64,000 nt of DNA from Acuticoccus sp. I52.16.1 (GCF_022865125.1 NZ_CP094828.1:1054001-1118000), one strand, 5' to 3'. Positions 38,076 through 47,101 are shown, counted from the stretch's first letter. Numbers and translations: made by a program. The notes: generated by a model not told the origin, from the sequence alone.

Positions 38076-38301
38076 CGCCTAGGGTCATGATTCGCGGAAT
38101 GAACAGTGGAACGCAGCCGGGTGTGGCATCTCCGACCTTGCCTTGCAAGCCGCAGCGGAGGCCTGTATTTGCCCAATAACGCTAAGGCACTAGAACGACC
38201 TTGAAACCACACAGAGTCGTGATTTCACGTTTCTCGACCCGGACGCGCGCGACCGTTACCTAGTCGTCCTTCTCCACCCCGTCAAAGGATCTGATCGAGA
38301 C

Positions 38302-39246
38302 ATGAGCGTCACGCAAATTTTCTGTGTCCTGCTGCTCATCGTGGTGGGCGGGATGATTGCCGTTGCACAGCCGACCGCCGCCGCCGTCTCGCAGACCGAG
38401 AACATCCGTTCCGGCGGGGATCGACGTGCGTACTACATGGTCCGTCCGACCCGCCAGGTCGACGCGTCGAAGCGGTATCCCATCGTGGTGCTTCTGCACG
38501 GCGGCTACGGCAACGGGCGCAGCCTCGCCAAGCAGACGACGATCGAGGGGGATGTGACCCGCGACGAATTCATCGCGGTGCTTCCCAACGCGGTGCGCAA
38601 CCGCTGGAACGACGGGCGCAGCGTCACCTCCGGCGGCGCCGACGACGTCAAATTCGTGTTGGATGTCGTGGCCGACGTGGTGGCCCGCTTCAACGGCGAT
38701 CCGGATCTGGTGTTCCTGGCCGGCCTGTCGAGCGGGGGGATGCTGACGCAGCGCATCGCCTGCGAGCGGCCGCGGGCGTTCAAGGCCTATGCCGCCGTCG
38801 CCGCCAACCTGCCGGAAGACCTTTACGCCTCCTGCGCGCCCAACCGGGGCGTGCCGTTCCTCTTCTTCAACGGCACGCAGGACAACATCATGCCGTACAA
38901 CGGCGGCCCGATCCCGCGCTCGCGCCTGCTGCGCGGCGGCGGCGGCAACGTGCTGTCGACCAACGACACGTTCAGCCTGTGGGCCGGCCTCGCCGGTTGC
39001 AGCGGCCAGCGCACCGTCGCGCTCGAGGACAACGCGGACGACGGCACCTCCGTCACGCGGGTCATCGCCAAGGCCTGCCAGAACGAGATGCGCGTCGAGC
39101 TTTACCGGGTGGACGGGGGCGGTCATACGTGGCCTGGCAGCTCGTACAAGACGGGGCGGCTCTCGCGTCGCCTCTTCGGCATCACCTCGGAGGATATCGA
39201 TGCGACGCGCCTCATCGTCGGCTTCTTCCGCTCCTACGGCCTATGA
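38302..39246 (+). CDS. Secreted PHB-depolymerase / feruloyl-esterase-type alpha/beta hydrolase (LpqC-like)
   Basis: A 314-residue protein with an N-terminal signal segment (IFCVLLLIVVGGMIAVAQPTAAA). The catalytic triad is visible: nucleophile in AGLSSGGML, aspartate in GTQDNIMPY and histidine in DGGGHTWPG; the oxyanion strand is VVLLHGGYGNG. This is the LpqC / polyhydroxybutyrate depolymerase family, which cleaves ester bonds in polymers or aromatic esters. Several cysteines are present, as expected for an exported protein. The stop overlaps the start of the next gene by 4 bp (ATGA). It is divergent from the sulfotransferase/propeller pair. Confidence 0.9.
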   Translation: MSVTQIFCVLLLIVVGGMIAVAQPTAAAVSQTENIRSGGDRRAYYMVRPTRQVDASKRYPIVVLLHGGYGNGRSLAKQTTIEGDVTRDEFIAVLPNAVRNRWNDGRSVTSGGADDVKFVLDVVADVVARFNGDPDLVFLAGLSSGGMLTQRIACERPRAFKAYAAVAANLPEDLYASCAPNRGVPFLFFNGTQDNIMPYNGGPIPRSRLLRGGGGNVLSTNDTFSLWAGLAGCSGQRTVALEDNADDGTSVTRVIAKACQNEMRVELYRVDGGGHTWPGSSYKTGRLSRRLFGITSEDIDATRLIVGFFRSYGL

Positions 39247-40124
39247 CGGCTGATCCCGGCATGCGGCCAATCTTCGTCCTCGGCGTGCCGACCCCGCAGA
39301 TGGCGCGGGTCGGGGCGATGATCGGCTGTAACCCAGACACGTTCGGGACATCGGACCTCAACCTCTTCGTCGAGGATCGGCTGGAGCTGGTGTGGAGCGA
39401 GTTGAACCGGCTGGGGCAGGCCCACTCGGACGGCCTGTTGCGCGCCGTCGCCTGCCTCTACGCCGGCGACCAGACGATGGATGCGGTGCAGATGGCCCGG
39501 CGCTGGGCGATGCGCCGCTACTTCTGGCCCGTCGACCTCGTTTTCGCGGAGTTGTGCGGCAAGGTTGCACCGCGCCGGCTGGTCGACAAGAGCCGCGTCT
39601 ACGGCGTGCGCCGGGGCGCCATCCAGCGCATTCGCGAGTGTATCGCGCAGGCGAGCTTCGTCCACCTGGTGGGCCATCCGGGGTTCGCCGAGGCCACCCC
39701 GTTCGCACGGCAGGCCGAATCCCCCTTCCAGGAGGAGGAATTCGCGGCCGGGGACTGGGTCCGGATCAACCGCAATATTTGTGACCAGCTCGAGGGGCTG
39801 GATCCGGCGCACGTCCACATCGTGCGTCTGGAGGACGTCGCCGCGGATCCCGAGGCGACGCTCACCCGGCTCGCCGGCGCTCTCGGGCTGCGGGACGATG
39901 CCGCCGCGATCGAGGCGATGCTGCACCCCGAGCGCTCGCCCTTCGCCGCGGTGGGGCCGATCGGCGCGCCCTATGGCGACGATCGCACCTTTTTGCGCGA
40001 ACCCGCCTTCCGCCGCGACATGCCAGCCGTGGGCGGCGGCGTGCGGTTGGCCGAGGGTGCCGCCGCGCTGGCGGAGCGCTTCGGCTATACGCTGGAGCTG
40101 GAGCCGGAGCCGTCCGAGGGATGA
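39243..40124 (+). CDS. Sulfotransferase-fold protein lacking PAPS-binding residues (probable pseudoenzyme)
   Basis: A 293-residue homologue of the sulfotransferase at 37188-38075: RRLVDKSRVYGVRRG aligns with its KILVEKSPSTVSR, and MLHPERSPFAAVGPIGAPYG aligns with its MMHPEASPYATPGPRGAPRG. The PAPS-binding elements are changed, however. The loop reads FVLGVPTPQMARVG (11-24) with no PRSxSS, and the 3'-phosphate arginine is Gly144 (VHLVGHPGF). It therefore probably cannot use PAPS in the usual way. It is coupled by a 4-bp overlap to the secreted esterase. It might bind and regulate the active sulfotransferase, bind a sulfated ligand, or use another donor; none of this is proven. Confidence 0.75.
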   Translation: MTADPGMRPIFVLGVPTPQMARVGAMIGCNPDTFGTSDLNLFVEDRLELVWSELNRLGQAHSDGLLRAVACLYAGDQTMDAVQMARRWAMRRYFWPVDLVFAELCGKVAPRRLVDKSRVYGVRRGAIQRIRECIAQASFVHLVGHPGFAEATPFARQAESPFQEEEFAAGDWVRINRNICDQLEGLDPAHVHIVRLEDVAADPEATLTRLAGALGLRDDAAAIEAMLHPERSPFAAVGPIGAPYGDDRTFLREPAFRRDMPAVGGGVRLAEGAAALAERFGYTLELEPEPSEG

Positions 40125-40145
40125 TCCCTCCCCCGCTTCGGCGGC

Positions 40146-41576
40146 TCAGGCCTCGACGGGGCGGCCGGGCCGGCGGCTCGACCGCATGCGGACCTCCCGG
40201 GTGGCGTAGGCGTAGCCGAGGCCGAGCACGAAGGCGAACAGCGCCGCGACGGCTGGAATTTGCAGGCTGAAGTCGAACAGGGAGTGGACGCCGGCGGCGA
40301 GGGCGCACCCGGATGCCGCGAGCCCGATCGACGTGTCGTTGCTCGGCGAGACCGCCCCGCGGACGACCCGCGCGACGACGATGAAGATCGCCAGCAGGAA
40401 CGCCATGGCCGCAGGCACGCCCAGTTCGAACACCAGCTCCAGATAGGTGTTGTGCGCCTTGTCCCATTCGCCCATCCCGGCGCCCTCGGGCACGTAGGCG
40501 CGGAAGATGTCGGTGAAGGAGCCGGCACCGTGGCCCAGCAGCGGCCGGTCGGCGATCGCGTCCACGGTGGCGAGATAGACCGCGCCGCGCGCTTCCTCCG
40601 ACGTGTCGGTGGCGAGGAAGCGGCCGAACACCCCGGACGCGCCGACGCTGGCGACGAAGATCGCCAGCGCCACGACGAGTGCGGCGACCAGTCCGCTGCG
40701 CCTGCCGCCGGCGCGGGCCGAGAGCGCCAGCACGAAGGCCGCCCCCGCGATCGCCGCCAGTGCGCCGCCACGCGATTGCGAGCCGAGCAGCGCCACCGCG
40801 CACACCGCGAAGCCGACGACGTGGATCCAGCCACGGCTGAGCAGGCGCTCCAGGAAATCCCGCAGCACATGGGAGCCGCGCTTGGCGCCGCCGGTGACCC
40901 GCAACCGCGTCAACAGCAGCGCCAGGTTGATGACGACGCCGAACGCGGCATAGGTGCCGAAGGAGTTGCGGTTGACGAAGGTGGCGCTCAGCGCGCCGGC
41001 GTCCTCGCCGAGGATGGGATTGTTGCCCGTCGCCGCCGCGAAGAGGCCGAAGGTGGCCACCAGCGTCACGGCCAGCGCGGCGACGCCCAGCATGGTGCGT
41101 CCGCGCTCGTTGTCGCGTCCCGCCTGGACCGCGAGCCAGAACAGCGCCACGTAGCAGGCGAGCCGCAGCACCACGTGGCGCCCGTCGATCGGGTCGGCGG
41201 AGATCGTCGGCGCGACCTCGACGGTGTCCCACACCGGGTGCATCAGCACCGGCGGCTCGCGGCCCATGGCCGAGGCGACATGGTCGACGATGGCCTGTGC
41301 GAGGGCGGAGAGCGACGGCGAGGTCTGCACGAACCCCCAGCCGATGGCGAGCCCGGCCAGCAGCGCCGAGGGCCACAGCCTGGCGGCGCGGACCGACGGG
41401 TTGCGCAGCTCCAACAGCAGCCCGATCGCGAAGAGGGCGAAGATCGCGAGCGCCAGGCCGATCCAACTCACCGGGCGGTTGGCTCCCAACGGAATGGCCG
41501 ATGCCAAGGCCACCATCAACGCGATCCAGCCGATGAACCCGGCCCCGCTCGTCCCCGTCTCGCCCGACGTCCGCAT
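40146..41576 (-). CDS. O-antigen ligase/polymerase-like (Wzy/WaaL) membrane protein
   Basis: A 476-residue polytopic membrane protein with many hydrophobic helices. The Wzy_C-type core contains SATFVNRNSFGTYAAFG, LLGSQSRGGALAA and the large periplasmic-loop motif GMGEWDKAHNTYLELVFELG, where the conserved H-N-x-Y/L is the signature of O-antigen ligases and polymerases. It would act at the periplasmic face of the inner membrane on undecaprenyl-linked glycans. No other glycan-assembly genes are next to it; sulfotransferase-like genes are. It converges on the gene at 39243, with 21 bp between their ends. Confidence 0.85.
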   Translation of the reverse strand: MRTSGETGTSGAGFIGWIALMVALASAIPLGANRPVSWIGLALAIFALFAIGLLLELRNPSVRAARLWPSALLAGLAIGWGFVQTSPSLSALAQAIVDHVASAMGREPPVLMHPVWDTVEVAPTISADPIDGRHVVLRLACYVALFWLAVQAGRDNERGRTMLGVAALAVTLVATFGLFAAATGNNPILGEDAGALSATFVNRNSFGTYAAFGVVINLALLLTRLRVTGGAKRGSHVLRDFLERLLSRGWIHVVGFAVCAVALLGSQSRGGALAAIAGAAFVLALSARAGGRRSGLVAALVVALAIFVASVGASGVFGRFLATDTSEEARGAVYLATVDAIADRPLLGHGAGSFTDIFRAYVPEGAGMGEWDKAHNTYLELVFELGVPAAMAFLLAIFIVVARVVRGAVSPSNDTSIGLAASGCALAAGVHSLFDFSLQIPAVAALFAFVLGLGYAYATREVRMRSSRRPGRPVEA

Positions 41577-41928
41577 AGTTCCTCGTCACACAATCGTTCG
41601 TCCCGCCATCCGGACCGGCGATCGGATCTCGAGCCCGAACCGGACAGCCACAGATTGGATTACGAAGGATGAGTTAGAACGGATGAGCTGAACAGTGTGA
41701 TCACGATGCGTGACGGGGGACGTGACGCCGATCGGCGGACGGCCGCGGCCATGACGAGATTTCACAAATTCGTGACTGGCCGATCTGCCTCGCCCTGCCG
41801 TGCTCCTGGTCATTGCGAACCTAGGGGGCCGGCCGGCCGCGGACTACGACGGTCTCGCGTGTACCGGCTATCACGTTTTCGCGAGCGCCCGGGCGACGGG
41901 CCACCGTCGGCCTCCTGCGCCGGACTTC
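41577..41928. other. 352-bp gap with an imperfect AT-rich palindrome
   Basis: I see no gene here. The stretch contains TCACAAATTCGTGA (41762-41775), a palindrome with 12 of 14 positions matching, in an otherwise GC-rich region about 185 bp upstream of the O-antigen-ligase-like gene. It is a candidate operator; no promoter hexamers are convincing. Confidence 0.35.
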
Positions 41929-43734
41929 TCAGAACGGGAAGAACACCGGGATGATCAGGATGGCGGCGAGCCCGACGATGACGTTCATCGGCACGCCGAT
42001 GCGCAGGAAGTCGGCGAAGCGGTAGTTGCCGGCACCGTAGACGAGCGTGTTCGTCTGGTAGCCGATCGGCGTGGCGAAGCTCGCCGAGGCGCCGAACATC
42101 ACCGCCACGACCAGAGGTCGCGGGTCGATGCCGATCTGCTCGGCGAGGCCCACAGCCAGCGGCGTCACCACCACGGCGACGGCGTTGTTTGTCACCGTCT
42201 CGGTCAGGACGGAGGTGATGATGTAGATCGCTGCCAGCATCGCCACCGGCGGCAGGCCCTTCAGGAGCGGCGCCACCGCCTCGACCACCAACGCCACCGC
42301 GCCGGTGTGTTGCAGCCCGGCGCCGACGATGAGCATCGAGAAGATCAGGACCAGGATGCCGGCGTCGATCGAACCCCAGGCCTCGTCATTGTCGATACAG
42401 CGCAGCACCAGGATCGCGGCGACGGCGATGAGCGACAAGATGCTGATGGGCGCGATGCCGAACGCCGCGAGGCCGACCGTCGCCACCAGCGCCAGCAGCG
42501 CCAGCGGCGCCTTGCCCCGCTTGAAGGCACGGCCGACGGTCTGGCTGATGGCGGCCAGCTCGGGGGTCTCGCGGATCTGCGCCAGGCCCTCCTCGGTCCC
42601 CTCCAGCAACAGCTTGTCGGCCGGACGCAGCGTGGCGGCGCTGAGACTGGGGCCGAGGCTGTGGCCATGGCGGTGGGCCCCCAGCACCCGCATATCCGCA
42701 CGTTGCCCGACCGCGAGGCGCGCCAGGCGAATCCCCTGACTGCGACGTGACAGCGTCACCAGCGCCTCGGCGACGACGAGGTCCTCGTTCTCCGGCTTCA
42801 GCGGACCGTGGCGCAGGCCGACGCCGAGCCCGTCGATGTCGCGCAGGGTCAGCAGCTCGGAGGTCGTCGCCCGCGCCACCAGCCGGTCTCCGGCCGCGAC
42901 CACGTGAGCGGCGATGTCGTCCCGTTTGACGGTGGTGCCGTCGAGCAAGCCGACGATCTTCACGCCGGGGCGACCGAAGGCGGCGATCTCCTCCACGGTC
43001 TTGCCGATGCCGTCGAACGTGGCGGAGGGGCGCAGCTCGGTCAGGTAGCTGGGCTCGGTGGTCTCGTCGGACTGGCCGCGCTCGCGTCGGTCGGGCAACA
43101 GGCGCGGGCCGAGCACCACGAGCGCCGCTCCGCCGACGACGGCGACGATCAGGCCCACCGGCGCGATCTCGAAGATGCCGAACGGGGCGAGCCCCTCGCG
43201 CTGCGCCACGCCGTCGACCAGGAGGTTGGTGGAGGTGCCGATCAGCGTCCAGGTGCCGCCCAGCACCGCGACGTAGGAGAGCGGAATCAACAGCCGCGTC
43301 GCCGCGATGTCGAGGCTGTGCGCCAGACGGATGACGATGGGGATGAGGATGAGGACCACCGGAGTGTTGTTCATCAGCCCGGAGGCGAGGACCGTCGCCA
43401 GCAGGAACAACGCCAAGGCCAAGACGGGCCGGTTCTCGGCACCGGCGATCAGCCGGTTGGCGAGCGCGTCGAGCAGGCCGGTGCGCACCAGCGCGCCACT
43501 GATGACGAACATCGCCGCGATGGTGATCGGCGCCGGGTTGGCGAAGGCGCCCATCACGTCCTCCACCGGCACCAGGCCGAGGACGATGAAGACGGCAGCC
43601 CCGCCCGCCGCGGTGACGTCCGGAGGCAACCGCTCGAGGATGAACGCGGCGAACAGGGCGACGAGCAGGATCAGCGCGACCCAGGCGTCGTAGGTGTGGA
43701 GGAGGTCGATCGCGCGGTCCATAGGCGGGGGCAT
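41929..43734 (-). CDS. SLC13 family transporter with internal TrkA-C domains
   Basis: A 601-residue divalent-anion:Na+ symporter-family protein. It has an N-terminal transmembrane half with the signature NNTPVVLILIPIV and GGTWTLIGTSTNLL, a soluble middle with two TrkA-C (RCK_C) domains (about 215-395), and a C-terminal transmembrane half with the second repeat TNNAVAVVVTPLA and FATPIGYQTNTLVYG. Family members carry dicarboxylates, sulfate or phosphate. Proximity to sulfotransferase genes makes sulfate attractive, but that is only inference. The start is ATG 43734 or ATG 43722; neither has a strong ribosome site. Confidence 0.88.
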   Translation of the reverse strand: MPPPMDRAIDLLHTYDAWVALILLVALFAAFILERLPPDVTAAGGAAVFIVLGLVPVEDVMGAFANPAPITIAAMFVISGALVRTGLLDALANRLIAGAENRPVLALALFLLATVLASGLMNNTPVVLILIPIVIRLAHSLDIAATRLLIPLSYVAVLGGTWTLIGTSTNLLVDGVAQREGLAPFGIFEIAPVGLIVAVVGGAALVVLGPRLLPDRRERGQSDETTEPSYLTELRPSATFDGIGKTVEEIAAFGRPGVKIVGLLDGTTVKRDDIAAHVVAAGDRLVARATTSELLTLRDIDGLGVGLRHGPLKPENEDLVVAEALVTLSRRSQGIRLARLAVGQRADMRVLGAHRHGHSLGPSLSAATLRPADKLLLEGTEEGLAQIRETPELAAISQTVGRAFKRGKAPLALLALVATVGLAAFGIAPISILSLIAVAAILVLRCIDNDEAWGSIDAGILVLIFSMLIVGAGLQHTGAVALVVEAVAPLLKGLPPVAMLAAIYIITSVLTETVTNNAVAVVVTPLAVGLAEQIGIDPRPLVVAVMFGASASFATPIGYQTNTLVYGAGNYRFADFLRIGVPMNVIVGLAAILIIPVFFPF

Positions 43735-43911
43735 CTCGGCAGTGGCGGCTCGGGTCCGCGCTGCGCAGATAGGGCACCGCCGGGCCGGTGTCTCGCGCTT
43801 TGTCGCAGCCGGCGCGGCAAGCGGCCCCTGCTTCGATTTAGACCAGTTCGATGATGAATGGACGGGCAGGCACGCTTTGGGTACCCTTCCCGGTCAGGGG
43901 GAGAAACGTCG

Positions 43912-44211
43912 ATGTGCAACGTCTTCGCTGGCATTCCGCGGGAGAGCTACGAGAGCCAGACCCGTTCCGTTCGCCTGGGCGGCCATTCCACCTCGATCCG
44001 TCTCGAAGCGGTCTATTGGGACATCCTCGAGCGGTTGGCCGAGAGCGAGGGCCTGTCGCTCGCCCGTCTCCTGACGGAACTGCACGACGAAGTGCTCGAC
44101 CTTCACGGCGAGGCCCGCAACTTCTCCTCGCTGCTGCGCTGCGTCAGCCTCGTACACCTGGGGCGCACCGCCGGCATCCCGGTTCGCGCGCTGGAGGCCG
44201 AGCGGACCTGA
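43912..44211 (+). CDS. Ribbon-helix-helix (RHH_4) domain protein
   Basis: A 99-residue protein with the RHH_4 pattern: a short lead MCNVFAGIPRESYESQ, the strand RSVRLGGHSTSIRLE, and two helices (VYWDILERLAESEGLSLARLLTEL). This fold binds DNA as a dimer; the alphaproteobacterial RHH_4 proteins are small and mostly uncharacterised. ATG 43912 has GGGGGAG about 9 nt upstream. It is divergent from the SLC13 gene (177-bp gap) and might regulate it. No toxin-like gene is adjacent, so an antitoxin role is unlikely. Confidence 0.8.
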   Translation: MCNVFAGIPRESYESQTRSVRLGGHSTSIRLEAVYWDILERLAESEGLSLARLLTELHDEVLDLHGEARNFSSLLRCVSLVHLGRTAGIPVRALEAERT

Positions 44212-44399
44212 TCCCGCGGCCCCGCCGGTCGAGTCGGGCGGCGTCGGCACCCGCCATCAAAGTCGAAGGCGTGCGTTAGCCCGGTACTACCCGCTCCGCC
44301 ACGGCGCCCATACCCTCGATCGCAATACCGCGTCGGTCGTGTGCCGGGTGGCCTACCCGGTCCCGCCGTCGCCGCTGCGTCGTGCCGAGAAGGGGGGCT

Positions 44400-44798
44400 G
44401 TGTTGGCCAAAGCGATTCACTCCATGATCCGCGTGCTGGACGAGAAGAAGTCTCTCGACTTCTACGAGCGCGCCTTCGGGCTCACCGTGGCCGATCGGCT
44501 CGACTTCGAATCCTTCACGCTGATCTACCTGCGCAACGCCGAGAACGACTTCGAGCTGGAGCTGACGGTCAACAAGGGCCAGAGCGAGCCTTACGACCTC
44601 GGCAACGGCTACGGCCATCTCGCCTTCGCGGTGGACGACCTCGAGGCCGAGCACGCCCGCTTCACCGAGGCCGGCTTCGCCCCCCGCAAGTTGGTCGACT
44701 TCGCGCCGGGCGGCACGGTCATCGCCCGGTTCTTCTTCGTCGCCGACCCCGATGGCTACCAGATCGAGGTGCTCCAGAGAGGCGGCCGCTACCAGTAA
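44400..44798 (+). CDS. gloA: Lactoylglutathione lyase (glyoxalase I)
   Basis: A 132-residue glyoxalase I that isomerises the methylglyoxal-glutathione hemithioacetal to lactoylglutathione. The protein follows E. coli GloA closely: HSMIRVLDEKKSLDFYERAFGL, ELELTVNKG, NGYGHLAFAVDD, PDGYQIEVLQ. The four metal ligands His, Glu, His, Glu are all visible. I choose GTG 44400 because AAGGGGGG lies about 5 nt upstream; TTG 44403 is also possible and no ATG exists nearby. It is followed by the Tat/GMC dehydrogenase pair 61 bp later. Confidence 0.88.
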   Translation: MLAKAIHSMIRVLDEKKSLDFYERAFGLTVADRLDFESFTLIYLRNAENDFELELTVNKGQSEPYDLGNGYGHLAFAVDDLEAEHARFTEAGFAPRKLVDFAPGGTVIARFFFVADPDGYQIEVLQRGGRYQ

Positions 44799-44859
44799 TC
44801 GCCGACCGTCCGCGCACAACAAAAACCCGAGCGGACGTGTGACCCAGGAGGAAATGTCG

Positions 44860-45492
44860 ATGAGGCTGATCGAGCGCTCCGCCCACGCGGAGTCCACGGG
44901 GAAGGTCCCACCGGGGCCCCCCCATCTGCCGGGCTTCGTGATGGACCGCCGGCGGTTCATCCGAGGCAGCCTGACCGCCGTCGGCGCCTATGCCGTCGCC
45001 GTTTCGGGCGTGACGTGGCTGGTCGCTCCGGACAAGGCGTGGGCGGTCCCCTACGACGCGTTCGACCCCGACCTCGCCCAGACGCTGCTGGTGATGACCC
45101 GCGCGGTCTACCCGCACGCGGCGGTCGGCGACGCCCACTACGCGGTGGTGGTGAAGGCCCTCGACGCCGAGGCGGCCGGTTTCGAGGACAAGTCGCGCCT
45201 GGACCTCCTGCGCGACGGCGCCGCCGCGCTCGACGAGGCGGCCGGCGGCTCGTTCATCGACGCGTCGGAGGATGCCCGATACGCCGCGCTGGAGGGGATG
45301 GCGACGACGCCGTTCTTCCAGGCGATCCGCGGCAAGGCGGTGGTCGCCCTCTACAACCAGCCCGAGGTGTGGGCCGTGTTCGGCTACGAGGGCCCCTCCT
45401 ACCCCAAGGGCGGCTACCTCCATAACGGCTTCGACGATCTCTCCTGGCTGCCGGACCCGCCGCCCGAGGCGAGCCCGCCGGTGGAAGACTGA
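44860..45492 (+). CDS. Tat-exported small subunit of a GMC dehydrogenase (gluconate 2-dehydrogenase subunit 3-like)
   Basis: A 210-residue protein with a twin-arginine signal (RRRFIRG, residues 30-36) and hydrophobic core (AVGAYAVAVSGVTWLVA). The mature part (DPDLAQTLLVMTRAVYPHAAVGD and an Ala-rich helical region) resembles gluconate 2-dehydrogenase subunit 3 proteins. These small subunits carry the folded FAD subunit through the Tat system to the periplasm. ATG 44860 has AGGAGG 7 nt upstream; an internal ATG at 44941 would start right at the Tat motif. It lies 14 bp before the GMC gene. Confidence 0.8.
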   Translation: MRLIERSAHAESTGKVPPGPPHLPGFVMDRRRFIRGSLTAVGAYAVAVSGVTWLVAPDKAWAVPYDAFDPDLAQTLLVMTRAVYPHAAVGDAHYAVVVKALDAEAAGFEDKSRLDLLRDGAAALDEAAGGSFIDASEDARYAALEGMATTPFFQAIRGKAVVALYNQPEVWAVFGYEGPSYPKGGYLHNGFDDLSWLPDPPPEASPPVED

Positions 45493-45506
45493 GGGAGGCA
45501 ACGGAC

Positions 45507-47075
45507 ATGACAACATTCGACCTTTCGGACGACACCGTCGTCGTCATCGTCGGCTCCGGCGCGGGCGGCGGCACGCTCGCCCATGAGCTGACCACCCGCG
45601 GGATCGACGTGGTGCTGCTGGAGGCCGGCGGCGAGCAGTCCATCGAGACCTACGTCAACGACGAGTGGGAATCTTTCGGCCAGCTCGCCTGGCTCGACAA
45701 GCGTTACGCCGAGGGCGGCTGGCGCGTCGCCACCGACTTTCCCAACCTGCCGGCATGGATCTGCAAGACCGTCGGCGGCTCGACCACGCATTGGGCCGGC
45801 GCCTCGCTCCGCTTCCAGGAGCACGAGTTCAAGACGCTGGAGCGCTACGGCGCGGTCGACGGGGCCAACCTCCTCGACTGGCCGATCGACCTCGCCGAGC
45901 TGGAGCCCTTCTACGCCAAGGCGGAGGACAAGCTCGGCGTCACCCGCACCAACGGGATCCCGGGCCTTCCGGGGAACAACAATTTCAAGGTCATGTACGA
46001 TGGCGCCACCAAGGCCGGGTACAAGACGGTGCACACCGGCCGCATGGCGATCAACTCGCGCCCGCGTGACGACCGCAACTCGTGCCATCAGCTCGGCTTC
46101 TGCTTCCAGGGCTGCAAGATGGGGGCGAAGTGGTCGACCCTCTATTCCGAGATCCCGAAGGCGCTGGCGACCGGCCACCTGGAGCTGCGCACGCGGGCCC
46201 AGGCGCTACAGGTCCTGCACGACGCGTCCGGTAAGGTGACGGGCGTGCTCTATGCCGACAAGGACGGCGCACAGCAGGAGCAGAAGGCGCGCGTGGTGGC
46301 GATCGCCGGCAACTCCATCGAAAGCCCGCGGCTGCTCCTCAACTCCGCCTCGTCGCTGTTCCCCGACGGGCTCGCCAATTCCTCCGGCGCCGTGGGGCGG
46401 AACTACATGCGCCACACCACCGGCTCGGTCTACGCCGCGATGCCGGAGCCGGTGCGCATGTGGCGCGGGACGACGATGGCCGGCATCATCCAGGACGAGG
46501 CGCACCACGACGAGTCCCGCGGGTTCGCCGGCGGCTACGAACTGGAGACGCTGTCGCTCGGGCTCCCGTTCATGGCCGCCTTCCTCGACCCCGGCGCCTG
46601 GGGCCGCGACTTCGCGCGCAAGATGGAGACCTACGAGACGATGGCCGGCATGTGGATCGTCGGCGAGGACATGCCCCAGGCCGACAACCGCGTCACCGTC
46701 CACGCCACCGAGCGGGACGCGCACGGCATGCCCGTCGCCGTGGTCACGTTCACCGACCATCCGAACGACGTCGCCATGCGCGAGCACGCCTACACGCAAG
46801 GGGCGGCCGTGTACGACGCGGCCGGCGCCGAGGAGACCTTCCGCGTGCCGCCCTACCCGTCGACCCACAACCTCGGCACCAACCGCATGAGCGCGCGGCC
46901 CGAGGACGGTGTCGTCGACCGCTTCGGCCAGACGCACGACGTCGCCAACCTGTTCGTGTCGGACGGCTCGCAGTTCACCACCGGTGCGGCGGAGAACCCG
47001 ACGCTGACCATCGTCGCGCTCGCCATCCGCCAGGCCGGGCACATCGCCGACCGGATGAGCCGCGGCGAACTCTGA
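45507..47075 (+). CDS. GMC family FAD-dependent oxidoreductase (alcohol/sugar dehydrogenase subunit)
   Basis: A 522-residue flavoprotein. The FAD Rossmann motif is IVGSGAGGGTLAHELTTRG (about 14-32), VGGSTTHWAGASLRF follows, and the C-terminal catalytic region has STHNLGTNRMS, FVSDGSQFTTG and ENPTLTIVALAIRQ. There is no signal peptide of its own, so export would depend on the Tat-carrying partner encoded immediately upstream. The usual third subunit, a multihaem cytochrome c, is not next to it. Substrates of this group are sugars, alcohols or keto-acids. GGGAGG lies 8 nt before ATG 45507. The gene ends just before a strong terminator. Confidence 0.9.
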   Translation: MTTFDLSDDTVVVIVGSGAGGGTLAHELTTRGIDVVLLEAGGEQSIETYVNDEWESFGQLAWLDKRYAEGGWRVATDFPNLPAWICKTVGGSTTHWAGASLRFQEHEFKTLERYGAVDGANLLDWPIDLAELEPFYAKAEDKLGVTRTNGIPGLPGNNNFKVMYDGATKAGYKTVHTGRMAINSRPRDDRNSCHQLGFCFQGCKMGAKWSTLYSEIPKALATGHLELRTRAQALQVLHDASGKVTGVLYADKDGAQQEQKARVVAIAGNSIESPRLLLNSASSLFPDGLANSSGAVGRNYMRHTTGSVYAAMPEPVRMWRGTTMAGIIQDEAHHDESRGFAGGYELETLSLGLPFMAAFLDPGAWGRDFARKMETYETMAGMWIVGEDMPQADNRVTVHATERDAHGMPVAVVTFTDHPNDVAMREHAYTQGAAVYDAAGAEETFRVPPYPSTHNLGTNRMSARPEDGVVDRFGQTHDVANLFVSDGSQFTTGAAENPTLTIVALAIRQAGHIADRMSRGEL

Positions 47076-47101
47076 ACCCGGGCACCTCCCTGCCCGACTG
47101 T

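Noticed and set aside
39243-40124. Pseudogene status for the second sulfotransferase-fold gene
   Set aside because: The frame is intact at full length, the start is coupled to the esterase, and the rest of the fold is conserved. Only the PAPS-contact residues are changed, which argues for a new function and not decay.
43912-44211. Antitoxin of a type II toxin-antitoxin pair
   Set aside because: No small toxin-like gene lies next to the RHH gene; the neighbour is glyoxalase I nearly 190 bp away.
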